Assembly: GCA_963836905.1 (NCBI GenBank)
Contig: CAWIKY010000003.1
Coordinates: forward strand, 124,001-188,000
Direction of reading: 5' to 3'
Source: CAWIKY01 sp963836905
GTDB lineage: Bacteria; Pseudomonadota; Alphaproteobacteria; Caulobacterales; Hyphomonadaceae
DNA: 64,000 nucleotides
The notes beneath the pieces are model-generated. The model saw only the letters and a list, made by a program, of their open reading frames with translations. It had not been told where the DNA came from and ran no database searches. The number at the start of each line of letters is the position of its first letter. Within the stretch, counting starts at the first letter, position 1. The translations under genes and the position numbers were made by a program. Of the stretch, positions 1 to 9,330 are shown piece after piece.

Positions 1-833
1 AGCGTCACTTTCAGCGTACGGGGCGATTTGGAGTTCAGGATCTTCAGTTGCGCCTGCGACCAGTCGCAGTTCTCTTCGGCGAGGGACTGCATGATGTCCT
101 CAATAGTTGATCCGGAAAAGACCCGATCAATGAGAGCGCTGCGATCCTGAAACGGTGCTGTAGGCGGGACCTGGGAGCGACCGGCTAGAATAGTGTTGAC
201 CAGTTGCGCCGCATCCACCGAGAAATCTGCTGACAAAAGCTCACGTCGCACGTTCGGCAAGAGTTCATTCGGGACAAAATGAGTTGCAACACGCGCTGCA
301 GCGACATCGCTGCCTTTCAGCCTCGCGCCGGTCAGAGCGAGCCAGGTTCCAGTCTCACCGCGCAGTCTGGGAAGGAACCATCCGCCCCCGACATCCGGAA
401 AAAGTCCAATTCCGGTTTCCGGCATTGCAAACACGGTGTTTCCAGTCGCGATCCGGTGCGAACCATGCACAGAGATGCCAACGCCCCCGCCCATAGCGAT
501 GCCATCCATCAGGGCAATGAAAGGTTTCGCAAATCGCTTGATTGCCGCATTGAGCCGATATTCGGTTTCGAAGAACGCCATCGCTTCGCGTCCGTCCGCG
601 GCACCGCTGCGGGCGAGCATGGATATATCGCCGCCCGCACAGAAGCCGCGCGTGTCCTGTGCATGATCGACGATCACAACATGGATGGTCCGGTCGTTGT
701 GCCATTTCTCAACCGCTGACAGCATGGCCGAACACATATCCGTCGTCAGGGCATGAAGAGCCTTAGGACGATTCAGCGTGATACGACCGATTCCGCTTTC
801 CCGGCGGATCAGCACGTCATTTGTATTTGTCAT
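1..833 (-). CDS. 3-hydroxyisobutyryl-CoA hydrolase (HIBCH-type), 3' end cut by window
   Basis: Crotonase-superfamily thioesterase that releases 3-hydroxyisobutyrate from its CoA ester in valine breakdown. Reading leftward from the ATG at 833, the protein shows the early RITLNRPKALHAL motif, the CAGGDI oxyanion-hole segment, a GIAMGGGVGIS loop and the PETGIGLFPDVGG segment. PETxIGxFPDVG separates HIBCH-type hydrolases from ordinary enoyl-CoA hydratases. About 277 residues are present of a usual 340-360; the C-terminus lies beyond base 1. It follows the dioxygenase and acyl-CoA dehydrogenase genes on the same strand, so the three probably form an operon. The family call is firm; the exact acyl substrate is inferred. 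Confidence 0.88.
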   Translation of the reverse strand, partial: MTNTNDVLIRRESGIGRITLNRPKALHALTTDMCSAMLSAVEKWHNDRTIHVVIVDHAQDTRGFCAGGDISMLARSGAADGREAMAFFETEYRLNAAIKRFAKPFIALMDGIAMGGGVGISVHGSHRIATGNTVFAMPETGIGLFPDVGGGWFLPRLRGETGTWLALTGARLKGSDVAAARVATHFVPNELLPNVRRELLSADFSVDAAQLVNTILAGRSQVPPTAPFQDRSALIDRVFSGSTIEDIMQSLAEENCDWSQAQLKILNSKSPRTLKVT

Positions 834-865
834 TAAAGTCCTGCCATCGAAACCCTGTGCGCCGC

Positions 866-1705
866 TTAGTGCAGGGGCCCACCCTTGACGGTAATGCGAT
901 GCATCAACCGCCGCTCCCCGGCATAATCGTTCTGCGCAAAGTGCCATGTCGCACGATTGTCCCAGAATGCAACCGATCCGGGCTTCCAGACATGACGGTA
1001 CTGGTAGTCGGGCTTCATCGCATGGGCAAAGAGCATTTGCAGAAACGGCTTGGCCTCGTCATCAGACCAGTCCTCGACTCCGAGCGTGAAGGCGGGGTTC
1101 ACGAAAAGCGCCTTCTTGCCGCTCAGCGGGTGGGTGATGACCAGCGGATGCACGACATCCTCCATGGCGTCGGCCTGCTCCATGCCCGAAACGCGGCCGC
1201 CGAGCTCCATTGATCTGTAGAAACCGGAGGAGCCATAAATATGCCTGCAGGAATGTCTGGCGCGAAGACCATCCAGCGTTTTCTTCAGCCCGTCCGAAAG
1301 CCCGTCATATGCGGCGTACATGGACGCAAACAGCGTATCGCCGCCGGAGGGCGGAAGGGTACGGGCGACCAGTATCGAGCCCATGGCCGGTTCGGCGTCA
1401 TAGGAATGGTCCGTATGCCAACCGCCCCCGATATTGTGCGCCTCGCCGGGCTCCTTGCGGACCTCGGCAATTTCCGGATGCCCTTCAAGGCGACCGAAGA
1501 AGCGATTGATGTCGATCTCGCCCCAGAGCTTTGCAAAGGCGATGTGATCGGTTTCACTCAGCGACTGGTTTTCAAAAAACAGCAATCCGTTCTCTGCAAA
1601 GGCCTCACGCAGTCCGGCGAATTCATCCTCTGACAGCGGTTGCGACAAATCCAAACCGCCGACGACAGCGCCAACGCCTGCGCATTTCGAAACGCTGATA
1701 GGCAT
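866..1705 (-). CDS. TauD/TfdA-family 2-oxoglutarate-dependent dioxygenase
   Basis: 279 residues, full length for the TauD family of Fe(II)/2-oxoglutarate oxygenases. The iron-binding HxD is visible as HTDHS near residue 97, the distal histidine in ATWHFAQNDY near residue 255, and the 2-oxoglutarate-binding arginine follows in GERRLMHRI. The substrate is not evident: taurine or other sulfonates, aryloxyalkanoates and hydroxylated amino-acid derivatives are all used by relatives. The gene lies between a putative isobutyryl-CoA dehydrogenase upstream and HIBCH downstream on the same strand with short spacers, which suggests co-transcription but not a defined step in valine catabolism. Confidence 0.85.
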   Translation of the reverse strand: MPISVSKCAGVGAVVGGLDLSQPLSEDEFAGLREAFAENGLLFFENQSLSETDHIAFAKLWGEIDINRFFGRLEGHPEIAEVRKEPGEAHNIGGGWHTDHSYDAEPAMGSILVARTLPPSGGDTLFASMYAAYDGLSDGLKKTLDGLRARHSCRHIYGSSGFYRSMELGGRVSGMEQADAMEDVVHPLVITHPLSGKKALFVNPAFTLGVEDWSDDEAKPFLQMLFAHAMKPDYQYRHVWKPGSVAFWDNRATWHFAQNDYAGERRLMHRITVKGGPLH

Positions 1706-1780
1706 CCAGACCTCCCCTATAATTTTCCGGAAGTCTGCCTGTTTCGATCACCCGGCGCAATCTCGCCGCGCCGTCCGGTT

Positions 1781-2920
1781 CTATCCTCGCAGCATGTCAC
1801 GGGCGATAATGACGCGCATGATCTCGTTTGTTCCTTCGAGGATCTGATGGACGCGCAAATCGCGTACGATCCGCTCCACATCATAGTCCGCCAGATAACC
1901 ATATCCACCATGGACCTGCAGGGCGTCATTGGCGACATTGAAGCCGGTGTCCGTCACAAAACGCTTGGCCATGGCGCACCAGCGGGTTGCGTCCGGCATC
2001 TTCGCATCGAGACGACGCGCGGCTTCGTAGAGGAAGACCCGTGCCGCCTCCAGTTCGGTCTGCATGTCCGCGAGCTTGAACTGCATGGCTTGAAACTCTG
2101 CGAGTGCCTTGCCGAACTGTTTGCGCTCCTTTGCATAGGCAACCGCCTTGTCGAGCGCGGATTGCCCGCCCCCAAGGGAGCACGCAGCGATATTCAGCCG
2201 TCCGCCATCAAGGCCGGCCATGGCGTATTTAAACCCGTCGCCTTCAGGGCCAATCCGCTGGCTGGCCTTGATGCGAACGTCGTCGAAGGTCACTTGCCGG
2301 GTGGGTTGCGCGTTCCAGCCCATCTTGCGTTCGTTGGCACCGAACCCAAGCCCGTCAGTGTCCTTCTCAACGATAAAGGCGGAAACACCGCCCGCACCGC
2401 TATCCCCGGTTCGTGCCATGACGACATAGATATCGCTCGCGCCCGCGCCGGAGATAAACTGCTTTGAACCATTCAGCACATAATGCTCGCCTTCGAGCCG
2501 GGCCGTCGTCTTCATGCTTGCCGCATCCGACCCGGAACCGGGTTCGGTCAGACAATAGCTCGCGATCAGGTCCATCCGGGTCAGGCGGGGCAGCCATTCG
2601 CGGCGTTGCTCGTCATCGCCGAAAGTGTCGATCATCCACGATGCCATGTTGTGGATGGAGATGAATGCAGCCGTCGTCGGGCAGCCCATTGATAACTGTT
2701 CGAAGATCAGTACGGCATCATGTCGGGTCAGCCCGGAACCGCCAACGTCTTCCGAGACGTAAATTCCGGCAAAGCCCAGCCCTGCGGCTTCCTTGATCGT
2801 ATCGATTGGAAAGTGCTTGGTTTCGTCCCATTTTGCAGCATTGGGCGTCAGCTTGTCGCGCGCGAAGGCAGCCGCCGTATCGCGGATCATGGTCTGTTCT
2901 TCGGTAAAGAAAGCGCTCAT
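1781..2920 (-). CDS. Acyl-CoA dehydrogenase, probably isobutyryl-CoA dehydrogenase
   Basis: 379-residue FAD-dependent acyl-CoA dehydrogenase. Visible signatures are the FAD/substrate motif YCLTEPGSGSD near residue 130, the ISGAGASDIYVVMART strand, and the C-terminal ILEGTNEIMRVIIARDML. The glutamate of EGTNE is the position of the catalytic base in many family members. The likely reaction is oxidation of isobutyryl-CoA to methacrylyl-CoA, inferred from the nearby HIBCH and 3-hydroxyisobutyrate dehydrogenase genes. A short-branched-chain acyl-CoA dehydrogenase with a different chain preference cannot be excluded. The gene is divergent from the acetyltransferase at 2989. Confidence 0.88.
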   Translation of the reverse strand: MSAFFTEEQTMIRDTAAAFARDKLTPNAAKWDETKHFPIDTIKEAAGLGFAGIYVSEDVGGSGLTRHDAVLIFEQLSMGCPTTAAFISIHNMASWMIDTFGDDEQRREWLPRLTRMDLIASYCLTEPGSGSDAASMKTTARLEGEHYVLNGSKQFISGAGASDIYVVMARTGDSGAGGVSAFIVEKDTDGLGFGANERKMGWNAQPTRQVTFDDVRIKASQRIGPEGDGFKYAMAGLDGGRLNIAACSLGGGQSALDKAVAYAKERKQFGKALAEFQAMQFKLADMQTELEAARVFLYEAARRLDAKMPDATRWCAMAKRFVTDTGFNVANDALQVHGGYGYLADYDVERIVRDLRVHQILEGTNEIMRVIIARDMLRG

Positions 2921-2988
2921 TCAAGCTTGTCCTGTGCAGGGGCCTGCGGCTAGGTGGTCATTCAGGCGCGGGCAAGGGAAATATCAGC

Positions 2989-3606
2989 GTGCGGTACACT
3001 CTTCCAGATGGTTATCGCCTGCGCCGTGCCAAGGCAAACGAACTGGAACGACTGCAAGATGTGGACGTGCTCGCATCAGCCCTGTTCGCCCCCCTCGGCC
3101 TGATCGACGAGGACCCGGCAGACCCGCAACCGGTTCCCTACAACGCGCTCAAGTTCGCATGGAAGCAAAAGATGCTCTTCACGATGGAGCATCGCAACGA
3201 CGGGCCTGTCGGGTTTGCAATGGCGGCGCGGCGCTATCCGGACCTGTATCTGGACCAGATCTCGGTCAATCCGTCGCATGGCAGGATGGGTTTGGGTCGG
3301 GCGCTTGTCGGGCGCGTCATCGAGGCTGCGGACAGACTACGCTGCGGCGGCGTGGTCCTCTCGACGTTTCGCGATGTCTCCTGGAACGCACCCTTTTACG
3401 CCAAGCTTGGTTTTAAACAGATTGCAGACGCGGACAAGCTGGACTGGATGCTCGATCTGGAAGAACGCCAATCCAACACGATGGATGTGTCCCTTCGGTG
3501 CTTCATGCGGCGTCCCGGCCGCTATGACGGACGTCTCCTCGCCCACGCCTTTCCACTGGCCACGCCCCCTCCCCGCCTCAATAAGCCCGAACAGAGACCG
3601 TCATGA
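2989..3606 (+). CDS. GNAT-family N-acetyltransferase
   Basis: 205 residues with a GNAT fold. Strand 4 and the acetyl-CoA pyrophosphate loop are seen as LYLDQISVNPSHGRMGLGRAL (Q/RxxGxG/A type) near residues 82-105, followed by the FYAKLGFKQI motif typical of strand 5 and helix 4. The start is a GTG preceded by AAGGGAA at 2974-2980. The stop overlaps the hemB ATG (ATGA at 3603-3606), so the two are translationally coupled. Nothing in the sequence identifies the acceptor. Confidence 0.8.
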   Translation: MRYTLPDGYRLRRAKANELERLQDVDVLASALFAPLGLIDEDPADPQPVPYNALKFAWKQKMLFTMEHRNDGPVGFAMAARRYPDLYLDQISVNPSHGRMGLGRALVGRVIEAADRLRCGGVVLSTFRDVSWNAPFYAKLGFKQIADADKLDWMLDLEERQSNTMDVSLRCFMRRPGRYDGRLLAHAFPLATPPPRLNKPEQRPS

Positions 3607-4613
3607 CGCTAACGAGCCAGACCGGACAGTTTCCCGCCACACGTCTGCGGCGTACAAGACAGGCGGATTGGTCTCGTCGCATGGTACGCGAAACGCGGCT
3701 TTCGACCGACGATCTTGTTGCGGCTCTGATCATTCAGGACGGGCCGGAGGCGAAAAGCGCCATTGCCTCCCTGCCTGGCCAGTTCCGTCTCAGCCCGGAC
3801 GAAGCGGTAAGCGCAGCGCGGCGCATGTATGAGCTCGGCATTCCCGCCATTGCGCTCTTTCCGCATATCGACCCGCGCTTGAAAGACGATAAGGGCAGCG
3901 AAGCGCTCAATCCGGACGGTCTGGTGCCGCGCGTCATCCGTGCCATCAAGCGTGAGGTGCCGGGGATCGGCGTGCTCTGCGACGTGGCGCTGGACCCGTT
4001 CACCAGCCATGGCCATGACGGCGTGATGGGAGAAGGCGACCGCATACTGAACGACCAGACGCTGGAAAAGCTGGTGGCTCAGAGCCTTGTTCAGGCAGAT
4101 GCCGGTGTGGATGTCATTGCCCCGTCCGATATGATGGATGGACGTATTGCGGCCATCCGCACAGCGCTTGAAGCACATGGGCACACCGATACGATGATCA
4201 TGTCCTACAGCGCCAAGTATGCCAGCGCTTTTTACGGCCCGTATCGCGACGCCATCGGGTCCGCCAAACTGAAGGGCGACAAGAAAACCTATCAGATGGA
4301 TTTCGGGAACACCGAAGAAGCTCTACGCGAGACAGCGATGGACATCGCCGAAGGCGCGGACATGGTGATGGTTAAACCGGGGCTCGCCTATCTCGATATC
4401 GTCCAGCGGGTCGCCTCGACGTTCAAGGTACCGACCTTCGTCTTCCAGATTTCCGGTGAGTATGCGCAGATAAAGGCGGCTGCCGAGCGGGGCTGGCTGG
4501 ATGAGCGCCTCGCCGTTCTGGAAACTCTGAGTGCATTCAAGCGCGCAGGCGCGAGCGGTATCGTCACCTATTTCGCAGAGCAGGCCGCCGGGTATTTGAA
4601 AGAGGCGGGTTAG
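3603..4613 (+). CDS. hemB: Porphobilinogen synthase (delta-aminolevulinate dehydratase)
   Basis: 336 residues, normal length. Condenses two 5-aminolevulinate molecules to porphobilinogen in tetrapyrrole synthesis. Key segments are CDVALDPFTSHGHDGVMG around residue 123, VIAPSDMMDGRI, the lysine of MSYSAKYASAFYGPYRDA, and the Schiff-base lysine in MVMVKPGLAYLDI. The metal-site region has DVALDPFTSHGHDG rather than the three-cysteine zinc triad, so the Mg/K-dependent class common in alphaproteobacteria is expected. It is coupled to the upstream GNAT gene and its stop overlaps the convergent DUF1801 gene by 4 bases. Confidence 0.96.
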   Translation: MTLTSQTGQFPATRLRRTRQADWSRRMVRETRLSTDDLVAALIIQDGPEAKSAIASLPGQFRLSPDEAVSAARRMYELGIPAIALFPHIDPRLKDDKGSEALNPDGLVPRVIRAIKREVPGIGVLCDVALDPFTSHGHDGVMGEGDRILNDQTLEKLVAQSLVQADAGVDVIAPSDMMDGRIAAIRTALEAHGHTDTMIMSYSAKYASAFYGPYRDAIGSAKLKGDKKTYQMDFGNTEEALRETAMDIAEGADMVMVKPGLAYLDIVQRVASTFKVPTFVFQISGEYAQIKAAAERGWLDERLAVLETLSAFKRAGASGIVTYFAEQAAGYLKEAG

Positions 4614-5062
4614 GCCGAAAACGTCTCGTAATTTGCTTTCATGTAATCCACGCCCTCCCTGACGATATCTCCGAGCACGTCGATATCGGCGTCCGCAAGT
4701 GATTTGAGATAGAGGCACGACTTTCCAAGCTTGTGCTTGCCCAGGTGCGCCAGCTTCTCCTGCATGTCACCGAAGCGGTATCCGGGAAGAATGTAGATGG
4801 AGAGGTTCGCCTTGCGCGGGCTGAACCCTGTCATCAGGAACTCGCCCTCGCGGCCGCTCTCGTATTTATAGCGATACCGCCCAAAACCGATGATGGTCGG
4901 CCCCCACATTTTTGGTTCCAGGCCGGTCCAAATGGAGAATCTGTCGAGTAGTTCGAGACCGTCGAGACGCCGCTGTTCCGGCTCCACGCCTGCCAGAAAG
5001 GCTTGCGGCGAAACCTCAGTCGCCTTTGTCTTGTTGTCCGCCTTTGCCATGTCCGTCCCCAT
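4610..5062 (-). CDS. DUF1801 domain protein
   Basis: About 146-150 residues matching the DUF1801 (YdhG-like) fold by its pattern: an early LFSIWTGLEPKMWGPTIIGFG segment, an aromatic-rich core strand and a terminal SCLYLKSLADADIDVLGDIV stretch. No biochemical role is established for the family. The start could be the ATG at 5062 or the second ATG at 5050, which has GGGGAC just upstream. The 5' end overlaps the 3' end of the 3-hydroxyisobutyrate dehydrogenase gene by 35-47 bases, so the genes are likely co-transcribed. The stop overlaps the convergent hemB stop. Confidence 0.75.
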   Translation of the reverse strand: MGTDMAKADNKTKATEVSPQAFLAGVEPEQRRLDGLELLDRFSIWTGLEPKMWGPTIIGFGRYRYKYESGREGEFLMTGFSPRKANLSIYILPGYRFGDMQEKLAHLGKHKLGKSCLYLKSLADADIDVLGDIVREGVDYMKANYETFSA

Positions 5063-5927
5063 CGGTCAGCCGCGTGATCAGGCTTGAAGTGTCATGGCGA
5101 CTTCCGCCGCCGGCCTGAACGTCAGCGTAGAACTGATCCACCAGCGCGGCAACGGGCAGGCGCGCGCCGTTTCGCCGGGCCTCGGCGAGCGCGAGACGCA
5201 GATCCTTGCGCATCCAGTCGACCGCAAACCCGTGATCGAACTTTCCATCGACCATCGTCTGCCAGCGGTTCTCCATCTGCCAGGATTGCGCCGCACCCTT
5301 TGAGATTGCCTCGATGACACGCGCCTCGTCGAGCCCGGCTTTCGCCGCAAATGCCAGACCTTCGGAAAGCCCCTGCACCACGCCTGCGATGCAAATCTGG
5401 TTGACCATTTTTGCCAGCTGGCCCGACCCGCTCTCGCCGATGCGGGTGATCTGTTTGGCGTAAACCGACATGAAAGGCTCGGCGCGGGCAAATGCGTCAT
5501 CAGAACCACCGCACATGATAGTGAGCTTGCCATTGATGGCCCCGGCCTCGCCGCCGGACACAGGCGCATCGATGAACATTGCGCCCTGTTCGCTTGCCCG
5601 AGCAGACAGGCTACGGGCCAGCTCGGCGCTGGCTGTGGTATGATCGACGAGGAGGGTATTCCTGGCGATCTGCGGCAGAATTTCCGCATAGACGGCTTCG
5701 ACGTCAGGGTCATCGCCCAGACAGGTGAAGACCGCTTCGACCCCTCGCACAGCTTCCGCAATGGACGAGGCGGCGCGCGCTCTGCCCTTCCCCCGATCAG
5801 TGCCGGCCCAAACGTCTGCCTTGTTTGCGGTGCGGTTCCAGACCGTTACATCGTGTCCGGCGGCGACGAGATGGCCCGCCATGGGAGCGCCCATGACGCC
5901 GAGCCCCAGAAATGCGAGTTTTGCCAT
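5016..5927 (-). CDS. mmsB: 3-hydroxyisobutyrate dehydrogenase
   Basis: 303 residues. NAD(P)-dependent beta-hydroxyacid dehydrogenase converting 3-hydroxyisobutyrate to methylmalonate semialdehyde in valine degradation. The Rossmann motif AFLGLGVMGAPMAGHL is at the N-terminus, the substrate motif DAPVSGGEAGA is near residue 120, and the catalytic lysine sits in GQLAKMVNQ near residue 170. The ATG at 5927 is chosen because GGAGA lies 8 bases upstream and it is the first methionine before the Rossmann strand; the frame stays open upstream to 6263 but that stretch is the shadow of the flavin reductase gene. The start overlaps the reductase stop (TGATG). The last 14 or so residues are polar and beyond the usual family end. 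Confidence 0.9.
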   Translation of the reverse strand: MAKLAFLGLGVMGAPMAGHLVAAGHDVTVWNRTANKADVWAGTDRGKGRARAASSIAEAVRGVEAVFTCLGDDPDVEAVYAEILPQIARNTLLVDHTTASAELARSLSARASEQGAMFIDAPVSGGEAGAINGKLTIMCGGSDDAFARAEPFMSVYAKQITRIGESGSGQLAKMVNQICIAGVVQGLSEGLAFAAKAGLDEARVIEAISKGAAQSWQMENRWQTMVDGKFDHGFAVDWMRKDLRLALAEARRNGARLPVAALVDQFYADVQAGGGSRHDTSSLITRLTDGDGHGKGGQQDKGD

Positions 5928-6436
5928 CAGCCTGTCTCCGGCCTGTGCGTCGAATACTTGCCGCGGTAGTAACCGAGTGCATCGCCGGGGCCTGATGAAA
6001 AGTCCTGAACATCGCCGAAGATAACGGTGTGATCGCCTGCCTTCTGCCTCCAGGATGTCCGGCAGACCATCCAGGCGATCGCGCCTTTCAGGACCACTGC
6101 GCCGGAGATACGCCGGTCGATAATATCCGGTGTGATCTCGGCATCCGCCCTGAATGCGAAGAGGTCCGACAAATGCTCCTGATCGCGTGACAGGATGTTC
6201 ACGGCAAAGTGTGGCGCGTCGGTGAAATGGGTGAACCGGTCGGATGCTTCGTCGATGCTCCACAGAATGATCGGAGGGTGGAGCGACACGCTGGAGAAAC
6301 TGTTGGCGGTTATGGCCATCAGACGTCCATCCTCCGCGGAAGCGGTAATGACACAGACCCCGGTTCCAAAGCAGCCCAGCGTATCGCGGTAGGCGCGGCT
6401 ATCAAAAGCCGGGTCAGCGTTAGCGTCCTTTGCCAT
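5927..6436 (-). CDS. Flavin reductase-like domain protein
   Basis: 169 residues of the flavin reductase (FMN-binding split barrel) family. Typical segments are GTGVCVITASAEDGRLMAIT, an ANSFSSVSLHPPIILWSI stretch that contacts flavin, and HFAVNILSRDQ. Such proteins supply reduced FMN or FAD to two-component monooxygenases or act as reductases alone; no monooxygenase partner is adjacent. It is first in a minus-strand operon with mmsB and the DUF1801 gene, and divergent from motB over a 60-base gap. Confidence 0.85.
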   Translation of the reverse strand: MAKDANADPAFDSRAYRDTLGCFGTGVCVITASAEDGRLMAITANSFSSVSLHPPIILWSIDEASDRFTHFTDAPHFAVNILSRDQEHLSDLFAFRADAEITPDIIDRRISGAVVLKGAIAWMVCRTSWRQKAGDHTVIFGDVQDFSSGPGDALGYYRGKYSTHRPETG

Positions 6437-6496
6437 GCACCAGACCTTAACTTGCGCTTGTTAGAGAGAGGTTCGAAACGCGAGACATGACACACC

Positions 6497-7414
6497 ATGA
6501 ACGGCAATCAACCTGTCGTCATCAAAAAGGTCAAAAAGGTCGTCGGTGGTGGTCACCATGGCGGTGCCTGGAAAGTGGCCTATGCCGACTTCGTGACGGC
6601 AATGATGGCATTCTTTCTTTTGATGTGGCTCATCAACACGACGAGTCCCGAGCAAAAGCGAGGGATTGCGGACTATTTTGCACCGGCTGCCGTGTCGTCC
6701 TCCACATCCGGATCGGGCGGAGTCCTTGGCGGCACGTCTATCTCGAATGAAGGCTCGCGCTCGCAAGGGTCGAGCTCCATTGTCGAAAAGCTTGCGCCAA
6801 GTGCGCCGCGGACGGTTTCGCAGAAACGTCAGGACATTGCCGATCCGATGCAGGGGATCGAACGGGTCAATCTGGACGTTACCCAGGATGCGATTGATCA
6901 GGCACGCGCCATTCGCGAACGGGCAGAATTCGAACGGGCAGAACAGTCCCTGCGTCAGGCAATGGAAAATCTGCCGGAACTGGCCGAGCTTTCCAAGCAT
7001 CTGATCGTCGACCAGACGCCCGAAGGACTGCGGATACAGATCGTCGATCAGGAAGGTCGGTCAATGTTCGAGACCGCTTCTGCGGAGCCCAACCCACGCG
7101 CCATGCGGTTGCTCGAAGCTGTCGCGGGCATTGTCTCTCGCCTTCCCAACCGCGTTTCGATCTCTGGCCATACTGACAGCGCACCGTCTGGCAATGCCGA
7201 TTATTCCAACTGGGAACTGTCGTCGGACCGCGCGAACGCGGCTCGCCGTGTTCTTGACCAGAACGGGGTTGATCCGCGACGGGTCGCCCAGGTTTCAGGC
7301 AAGGCAGGCTCAGAGCCATTGTTCGTTGACGATCCGTCCTTGCCAGGTAACCGGCGTATAAGCATAGTCCTGCTACGTGAAGCGCCGGTACTTCCGCCCA
7401 AACACGCCCTTTAA
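6497..7414 (+). CDS. motB: Flagellar motor protein MotB
   Basis: 305 residues. Stator subunit that couples ion flow to flagellar rotation. The N-terminus carries AWKVAYADFVTAMMAFFLLMWL, with the conserved ion-binding aspartate of the YADFVTAMMAFF motif at the start of the single membrane segment (about residues 25-52). The C-terminal half is an OmpA-like peptidoglycan-binding domain with SISGHTDSAPSG and a WELSSDRANAARRVL helix. No motA gene is adjacent, so the operon is split. Presence implies a motile stage. Confidence 0.93.
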   Translation: MNGNQPVVIKKVKKVVGGGHHGGAWKVAYADFVTAMMAFFLLMWLINTTSPEQKRGIADYFAPAAVSSSTSGSGGVLGGTSISNEGSRSQGSSSIVEKLAPSAPRTVSQKRQDIADPMQGIERVNLDVTQDAIDQARAIRERAEFERAEQSLRQAMENLPELAELSKHLIVDQTPEGLRIQIVDQEGRSMFETASAEPNPRAMRLLEAVAGIVSRLPNRVSISGHTDSAPSGNADYSNWELSSDRANAARRVLDQNGVDPRRVAQVSGKAGSEPLFVDDPSLPGNRRISIVLLREAPVLPPKHAL

Positions 7415-7467
7415 CGTGACGGGCTGGTCCGGTCCGCCATGCGGTACCGGAGGAATATAAGACGGCC

Positions 7468-9319
7468 ATGCTGGAAAGCCTCGCCAACAACTGGACAATG
7501 TTTGCCAGTGGCGCGGTCGTGATCGTGGCCATTGTCCTTTACATGATGGACCGGCTTTCGATGGAGTTCATCTCCATCGGGGTGATTGCCCTTCTGCTGT
7601 TGATTTTCGAATTGCCGGGATCGACCGGCATAGACGGCGAACCGCTCTCGGCTGACCTCCTGCTGGCCGGGTTCGGCAACCCGGCCCTCATCACGATCAT
7701 GGCGCTTCTTGTCGTCGGACAGGGCCTATTCCAGACAGGCGCGCTGGACGGTCCCTCAAAGGCCCTCATCGGTTATTATGATGTGCGCCCGAAGCTGACC
7801 CTGCTTTTGACGTTCGGGGTCGTCTTCGTCACCAGCGCGTTCATCAACAATACGCCCGTCGTCATCATGTTCCTGCCGATCATGTCGGCCTTCGCGGTCC
7901 GCATGGAGATATCGTCCTCGAAACTCATGCAACCGCTCAGTTTCGTTTCCGTGCTGGCGGGTATGACGACCCTGATCGGCACCTCCACGAACCTCCTGGC
8001 GGCTGACGCCTACCGCAAGGCGACCGGCGACACGCTGGGCTTCTTCGAGCTGACGCCGATGGGGCTGATCCTGGCAGCGGCCGGGTTTGTTTATATCGGT
8101 GTCTTTGCACGATGGCTTTTGCCCTCCCGCGCCGGGCTTGAAGCCGATCTTGTCGGCAGGTCAGGGCGTCAGTTCGTGGCCCAAATCGGTGTGCATGCAG
8201 GAAATCCGATCATCGGCGAAACCGCCGTTGCGGGCATGTTTCCGAGCCTCCCGAATATGACGGTACGCATGGTCCAGCGCGGCGAGCGTGCTTTTCTGCC
8301 ACCATTTGAAGAGGTTACGCTGTCGCCCGGCGACTACATCATCGTCGCGGCAACACGAAAAGCCCTGACCGAAACGCTTGCCGGACAACCGGATCTTCTG
8401 AAACAGCTCTGGCAAAGCGAACATGACATGACCGAGGAGAACGGTTCGACACCAAGACTGGTTCTGGTGGAAGCCGTCGTCGCGCCGGGTTCGCGCATGA
8501 TTGGCCGCGCGATCGAACAGCTCGGTTTCAGACGCCTGACCAATACGCTTGTTCTGGGCATCCAGCGCCGGTCGCGGATGATTCGTGCACGGCTAGGAGA
8601 AATTCGGCTGGAGGCCGGCGACACCCTGCTCCTTTGCGGTCCATCGGAATCCTTTCGCGATCTGCGCACGAGCCGGGACGTTCTTCTGCTGGAGTGGTCG
8701 CAGATAGAGCTGCCCGCAACAGACAAGAGCACAGTTGGCGCGGGTTATAAGTCTCATGGTGGTGGTGTCGGCAGCGACCGGCCTCTTGCCGATCCTTCAT
8801 GCGGCGGTTGCCGGAGCTGTTGCAATGATCGGGCTCGGATGCCTCAACATCCGGCAAGCCAACCGCTCGCTCGACCTGCAGATCTTCACGTTGATTGCCG
8901 CTGCTATCGCCATGGGGGTTGCGCTTGAACATACCGGCGCGGCATTGGCGCTCGCGCAGGGAATGGTCACGTTGGTATCGCCGTTCGGACCATTGGCTGT
9001 CCTCTCGGCCCTGTTTCTGCTGGTGGCATTGATCTCGAACATTCTGAGCAATTCGGCGACGGCCGTTCTCTTCGCGCCGATTGCTATTTCGGTGGCCGGT
9101 CTGATGGACGCCGATCCGAAGATCTTCATTCTGGCCGTCATCTATGCGGCAAATTGCAGCTTTGCGACCCCGATCGCCTACCAGACAAACCTGCTCGTGA
9201 TGGGCCCGGGGCACTACAAGTTTACCGACTATGTGAAGTTCGGCGGTCCGCTGGTGATCCTTATCTGGATTGTCTTTACCATTTTGTCGGCTTTGCACTT
9301 CACCCCTGTGCAAGGTTAG
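7468..9319 (+). CDS. SLC13/DASS-type permease with central TrkA-C (RCK_C) domains, interrupted by one frameshift
   Basis: Reconstructed protein of about 616 residues. The first part (7468 to about 8728) has hydrophobic helices, an INNTPVVIMFLPIM segment, GTSTNLL near residue 175, and two soluble RCK_C-like domains (about residues 225-420). The second part, in the next frame to 9319, resumes with LARVISLMVVVSAATG and holds the second membrane half with NILSNSATAVLFAPIA and a terminal WIVFTILSALHF helix. One extra base around 8723-8729 (AAGAGCA) breaks the frame. Both halves are needed for the fold, so a sequencing error is more likely than two genes. Relatives move divalent anions such as sulfate or dicarboxylates with sodium; the substrate here is unknown. 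Confidence 0.82.
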
Positions 9320-9330
9320 AAGGGCAGCGA

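Noticed and set aside
5928..6263. N-terminal extension of 3-hydroxyisobutyrate dehydrogenase
   Set aside because: The 112 extra residues are arginine- and cysteine-rich shadow of the flavin reductase gene and precede the Rossmann motif that normally begins the enzyme.
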